Of a stretch of DNA of 64,000 nucleotides, positions 60,530-64,000 are shown one piece after another. The DNA is taken from contig CBDBMW010000013.1 of assembly GCA_965207595.1 (NCBI GenBank), positions 744,001 to 808,000 of the forward strand, given 5' to 3'. Below the pieces are notes generated by a model. It was not told the origin of the DNA. It ran no database searches and was given only the letters and a program-made list of their open reading frames with translations. Position 1 is the stretch's first letter. Every line of letters starts with the position of its first letter. Source of the DNA: JAGWAJ01 sp026707615. Lineage in GTDB: Bacteria; Acidobacteriota; Vicinamibacteria; Vicinamibacterales; UBA8438. A program made the position numbers and the translations under genes.

Positions 60530-61528
60530 ATGAGGGATGGAGCTTTCGTGATGTGCCGCCGGGGCGCCACCGCAGCCGCGCTCGCGGCCCTGATGCTGCT
60601 TCCGGCCGCGTCCGCGGGGCAGACGGAGCAGCGGACGGCCTGGGGGGATCCGGACATCCAGGGCGTGTGGGACTTCCGCACGCTGACCCCGCTGGAACGG
60701 CCGGTGGAGCTCGGGGACAAGGAGTTCCTGACGGCCGAGGAAGCGGCGGAGTTCGAGGCGCAGCAGCTCGCGGCGCGCGACGCCGACCGGCGGGACGGCG
60801 CGGAGCTGCCGTTCGGCATCGGCAGCGACGTCGAGCGGGCCTACAACCAGTTCTGGTGGGACTACGGCACCAACGTCATCGACGACCGCCGGACGTCGCT
60901 GATCATCGACCCCGCCGACGGCCGGATCCCGTACACCGAAGCCGGTCAGGCGGAGGCGGAGCGCTTCTTCGCGGTGCTGTTCGGCAACGTCGCCGCCGGA
61001 CCCGAGGACCGGGCGCTCGGCGAGCGCTGCATCCTGGGCTTCAACGCCGGCCCGCCGATGCTGCCCAGCGCCTACAACAACAACGTGCAACTCTTCCAGA
61101 CGCCCGACACCGTCGTCATCCTGAACGAGATGGTGCACAACGCCCGCATCGTTCCGCTCGACGGCCGGCCGCACCTGCCGTCCGACGTGCGGCAGTGGGT
61201 GGGCGACTCGCGCGGCCGATGGGAGGGCGACTCGCTGGTCGTCGAGACCACCAACTTCCTGGGCGAGACCAGCTTCGTCGCGTCGACCTCGAACCTCCGG
61301 CTCGTGGAGCGCTTCACGCGCACCGCCGACGACGTGCTCGTCTACGAGTTCACGGTCGAGGATCCGACGATGTGGACGCGGCCGTGGACGGCGGCCGTCC
61401 CGATGAAGCGCAACGACCTGCCGCTGTTCGAGTACGCCTGCCACGAGGGCAACTACGGCATGACGAACCTGCTCTCGGGCGCGAGGGTGGAAGAGGCCGA
61501 GGCAGCCGCCGAGTCCGGCCAGCCGTAG
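60530..61528 (+). CDS. Secreted protein of the PWGxPDLQGIW family, copy 3
   Basis: 332 residues from ATG 60530 (GGGGAGGGC upstream); the ATG at 60551 is also possible. A signal peptide (core ATAAALAALMLLPAASAG) is followed by RTAWGDPDIQGVWDFRTLTP. The family motifs follow: YNNNVQLFQTPDTVVILNEM in the centre, EGDSLVVETTNF, and the C-terminal FEYACHEGNYGMTNLLSGAR. This is a paralogue of the 644 and 24307 genes. It is convergent with a PQQ dehydrogenase gene 103 bp away, and the two share a terminator hairpin. Function unknown. Confidence 0.85.
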   Translation: MRDGAFVMCRRGATAAALAALMLLPAASAGQTEQRTAWGDPDIQGVWDFRTLTPLERPVELGDKEFLTAEEAAEFEAQQLAARDADRRDGAELPFGIGSDVERAYNQFWWDYGTNVIDDRRTSLIIDPADGRIPYTEAGQAEAERFFAVLFGNVAAGPEDRALGERCILGFNAGPPMLPSAYNNNVQLFQTPDTVVILNEMVHNARIVPLDGRPHLPSDVRQWVGDSRGRWEGDSLVVETTNFLGETSFVASTSNLRLVERFTRTADDVLVYEFTVEDPTMWTRPWTAAVPMKRNDLPLFEYACHEGNYGMTNLLSGARVEEAEAAAESGQP

Positions 61529-61545
61529 CGCGCCATTCGTCGGCG

Positions 61546-61585
61546 GACGTTGCGGAGCGCCTCCCCAAGTGCTCCGCAACGTCCT
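61546..61585. terminator. Bidirectional terminator hairpin
   Basis: Perfect 14-bp arms GGACGTTGCGGAGC (61546-61559) and GCTCCGCAACGTCC (61572-61585) with a 12-nt loop, between the convergent genes ending at 61528 and 61632. Confidence 0.6.
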
Positions 61586-61631
61586 TGCCTGCCGGGCAAT
61601 CGTCCCCTGCGCGGGCGCACGCGCCCAGCGT

Positions 61632-63467
61632 TCACGGCAGGGTGAACGCCAGGATCGTGTTGGTCGCGATCACCGCCACGTACTGCCGTCCGTTGACCTC
61701 GTAGGTGAGCGGGCTCGACCGGATGCTGCGCGGGGCGTCGTACTGGAAGAGCTGTTCGCCGGTCGCCGCGTGCAGGGCGTGGAACCCGCCCGCGTCGGTC
61801 CCCTGGAAGACCAGGTCTCCGGCCGTCGCCAGGTTGCCGCTCGCGCCGATGGTCGTGAGCGCCGGCAGCACCTGCTGCCACGCCTCCTCGCCGCTGACCG
61901 GCTCGTAGGCCGTCACCGTCGTGGTCGGCGGGTAGTCCGGGATGCGGCTGATTTCCTCGATGTTGGCGCTGTGGCCGTCCCCGTGCGGGCCCGGCCGGAT
62001 GCTGTCGCCCACCGGGCGGACCACCAGCGACACGCCCGCGTTCTTGCCGGTCACGTAGACGAGCTCCGTGCGCGGGCTGAACGACGGCGAGCCGAAGCTC
62101 GAGCCCCCGTGCGCCACGATGTAGTGCTCGTTCACCGAGTAGGGCGTGTACATCTGGCGGGAGCGCGCGGCCTGCTCCGGATCGTCGAGCTCGACGAACG
62201 TCGCGCAGAAGGGCGTCATCGGGACCCCGCGGGCGTTGTAGGGGATCGGCTGGGTCGGCCACACCTCCTCGCCGGGCACGTTGGTCTCGGTCGGCACCAG
62301 GGTCTCGACCATCGGGTTGATCGGCTCGCCGGTCTCCCGGTGCCAGAAGTAGATCAGGCAGTTCTTCCCGGCCGCGCCCACGCCCTTGACGGTCCGGCCG
62401 CCGCGCGTGACGTCGAAGAGCACCGGCCCCGTGACGTGGTCCCAGTCCCACAGGTCGTGGTGGATGGCCTGGTAGTACCAGCGGAGCGCACCCGTCTCGA
62501 GGTCGAGGGCGATGGTGGCGTTCGTGAAGAGGTTCATGCCGTGCCGCGCGGAGCCGTCGTAGTCCGGCGACGGGTTGCCGGTGTTGATGTAGAGCAGCCC
62601 CAGCTCGGCGTCGATCGCCGGCTGCGTCCAGACGCCGCCGCCGGCCTTGGCCCCCGTGCCCCAGGTCGGGCTGGCGATGTCCCAGCCGTCGTCCTGCGGC
62701 CGCTGCGGGATGGTGTTGAAGACCCAGCGGATTGCCCCGGTGGTGGCGTCGGTCGCAATCACCAGGCCGCCCGGGATGTGCCCCTCCGAGAGCGCCGAGC
62801 CGACGTAGAGCGTGTTGTCGTGGTAGGCCGGGGGCGTCGTGATGCGATAGCCGAGCGAGGCCGGGTCGATCGTGGGCGGGTAGGTGTCGGGGTACTTGTG
62901 CTGCAGCGCGAGCCCGACCACCGGCAGGACGCCGCCGTCGCCGAAGGTCTCGACCAGCTCGCCCGTCTCCGCGTCGGCCGCAACCAGGTCGGAGCCGTTG
63001 TAGACGTAGAGAGTGCCGTCGGCGTAGGTCGGCCCGCGGACGCGGTTGCGCGCCCCGGAGTCGAGCTCCAGCGTCCAGATGGACTCCCCGGTCTCGGCGT
63101 TGAGGGCGACGACGCTGGCCCCGGCGTGAAAGTACATCACGCCGTCGACGACGAGCGGCGTCACCTGGCCGACGTCGACGCCGGCGGGGACGACGAACGA
63201 CCACCGCTCGGCGAGCTGCCCGACGTTCGCGGTGTTCACCTCGTCGAGGGTGGAGTAGCGCCGGTTGTAGAGATCGACGTTGTGGCTCGTGAAGTTCGTC
63301 TGGCCGCCCGCCGTGACGTTCGGCAGCGCGCCCTGGGTCGTCGTGCGCCCCTGGCCGGCTGCTCCCGGCGGCGCCGCCGCGACGCCGGCGGCGAGGATGG
63401 CGGCGGCCAACGCGACCCGGCGGCGTCGGGAAGGGAAACGAGGCGACGGGCTGCCCGCTAGTGTCAT
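61632..63467 (-). CDS. PQQ-dependent dehydrogenase (quinoprotein), second copy
   Basis: 611 residues with a signal peptide (core VALAAAILAAGVAAAPPGAAG). The body is a PQQ propeller of the glucose/alcohol-dehydrogenase type: DLYNRRYSTLDEVNTANVGQ, blade motifs with VVALNAETGESIWTLE and ATDATTGAIRWVFNT, HHDLWDWDHVTGPVLFDVTR, and at the end YDAPRSIRSSPLTYEVNGRQ then YVAVIATNT. There is no haem motif. It is only distantly similar to the 25599 gene, so they are separate lineages. The start ATG 63467 has GGAGAATCAGCCG before it, present in two tandem copies. The neighbouring paralogue of the PWGxPDLQGIW family again lies next to a quinoprotein. Confidence 0.88.
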   Translation of the reverse strand: MTLAGSPSPRFPSRRRRVALAAAILAAGVAAAPPGAAGQGRTTTQGALPNVTAGGQTNFTSHNVDLYNRRYSTLDEVNTANVGQLAERWSFVVPAGVDVGQVTPLVVDGVMYFHAGASVVALNAETGESIWTLELDSGARNRVRGPTYADGTLYVYNGSDLVAADAETGELVETFGDGGVLPVVGLALQHKYPDTYPPTIDPASLGYRITTPPAYHDNTLYVGSALSEGHIPGGLVIATDATTGAIRWVFNTIPQRPQDDGWDIASPTWGTGAKAGGGVWTQPAIDAELGLLYINTGNPSPDYDGSARHGMNLFTNATIALDLETGALRWYYQAIHHDLWDWDHVTGPVLFDVTRGGRTVKGVGAAGKNCLIYFWHRETGEPINPMVETLVPTETNVPGEEVWPTQPIPYNARGVPMTPFCATFVELDDPEQAARSRQMYTPYSVNEHYIVAHGGSSFGSPSFSPRTELVYVTGKNAGVSLVVRPVGDSIRPGPHGDGHSANIEEISRIPDYPPTTTVTAYEPVSGEEAWQQVLPALTTIGASGNLATAGDLVFQGTDAGGFHALHAATGEQLFQYDAPRSIRSSPLTYEVNGRQYVAVIATNTILAFTLP

Positions 63468-63494
63468 CGGCTGATTCTCCTCGGCTGATTCTCC
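63467..63494. repeat. Duplicated 14-bp ribosome-site block
   Basis: TCGGCTGATTCTCC occurs twice in tandem (63467-63480 and 63481-63494). On the coding strand this doubles the sequence GGAGAATCAGCCGA just before the ATG of the PQQ gene, giving two stacked ribosome sites. Confidence 0.85.
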
Positions 63495-63786
63495 TCGTCG
63501 TGCTCCGGGCTCCCATTATCCCGCTTCCCGCCCTGCGGCGCGCCGGCTCGTGCGGGGGGTGCCCCGGTCCGAGACGCCGGCCGTCGGCGGCGGATTCTTG
63601 ACAGGGTAGCGGGGCGGGAGTAAAACCGGGGCGACATCGCCCTTGGGGCCCATCCGCAGCGAAGAACGTGTCCGCACCGCGCCGGCGCGGGCGGCTCGTT
63701 GTGCGAACGCGATGCGGTCCGGGGGCAGCGAGCGGCGTTCGCGAACACAGGCCGTTCGCGCCATGGGACACGTCCGAAGGAGCATC
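63495..63786. other. Divergent promoter region
   Basis: This gap between divergent starts holds no gene and no strong repeat; it should contain the promoters of the PQQ gene and of the gene at 63787. Confidence 0.5.
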
Positions 63787-64000
63787 ATGCGATTCACTCG
63801 ACTCACTCTGGCATTCACGTTGGTACTGGCGCTCGCGGCGCCCGGGGCCCTGCTGGCGCAGGGGCCGGGGGTCGAGCCGGTCGAGCCGTTCAAGGTCGGC
63901 ACATTCGACATCCACGGCGTACCCCATGTCGGGCTCGTGCTGCGCGACAGCTACATCATCGACCTCGAGATCGCGAGGTACGCCATCGAGGCCCTCCCCG
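63787..64000 (+). CDS. Probable fumarylacetoacetate hydrolase family protein (partial)
   Basis: The gene runs off the right edge after 71 codons. ATG 63787 follows CGAAGGAGCATC. A signal peptide (LTLAFTLVLALAAPGALLAQ) is followed by FKVGTFDIHGVPHVGLVLRD and YIIDLEIARYAIEAL, which fits the N-terminal strand-turn-strand of FAH-family proteins (…xTFxxxGxxxvGlvxgdxviDl…). The catalytic core is out of view, so the family call is provisional. Exported FAH-like proteins are known from Acidobacteria, but the substrate cannot be inferred. Confidence 0.5.
   Translation, partial: MRFTRLTLAFTLVLALAAPGALLAQGPGVEPVEPFKVGTFDIHGVPHVGLVLRDSYIIDLEIARYAIEALP

Overview
The window is high-GC bacterial chromosome, most likely from an uncultured member of Acidobacteriota, class Vicinamibacteria. 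This rests on gene content: an orphan FtsX-type duplicated permease, two sets of DUF1592/DUF1552 genes, several secreted PQQ quinoproteins, and a run of outer-membrane proteins with CBM9 and DUF5916 domains. No rRNA, tRNA or CRISPR array was seen. Nearly all genes encode exported or envelope proteins.

Layout. 1-4040: a partial SnoaL-like gene, a secreted protein of a family present three times here (signature PWGxPDLQGIW), and the orphan permease. 4041-5552: a decayed patch with a quinoprotein fragment and an ISAzo13-type transposase relic. 5553-9719: a 1388-residue TIR / alpha-beta-hydrolase / FN3 / WD40 protein, the best candidate for an undescribed defence or signalling effector. 10020-21825: two mirror-image cassettes, each with an ankyrin protein, a DUF1592-type c-haem protein and a DUF1552 protein, separated by a Phd-like antitoxin gene with an in-frame stop. 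21854-24043: small unknown genes and an AAA ATPase. 24307-27353: a PWGxPDLQGIW protein and a PQQ dehydrogenase.

27636-40033: two divergent RND efflux loci. The minus-strand adaptor-pump operon is damaged twice: the pump has a one-base frameshift and the adaptor is cut by a 4.6-kb island. The island carries a tyrosine integrase, a mobC gene, an oriT-like hairpin cluster, a lipoprotein, an outer-membrane barrel and an unknown gene. Removing it at a 7-bp direct repeat (GGCAGCG) restores a 395-codon adaptor frame. The plus-strand pump is intact.

40061-44179: two small secreted proteins, a cytochrome c/copper-monooxygenase-like protein and an exported protein with three tandem RidA domains. 44414-60304: five tandem paralogues of about 970-1014 residues, each with a TolB/FlgO-like N-terminal domain, a CBM9-like domain and a DUF5916-type barrel. 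An 84-bp tandem repeat lies between the first two. 60530-64000: a third PWGxPDLQGIW gene, a second PQQ dehydrogenase and the start of a probable fumarylacetoacetate-hydrolase-family gene.

The genes suggest an outer-membrane and periplasm-centred oxidative lifestyle (PQQ and haem proteins, large barrels, efflux), with accessory DNA at the TIR gene and at the efflux locus. Functional statements are inferences from recognised families; no database search was run.
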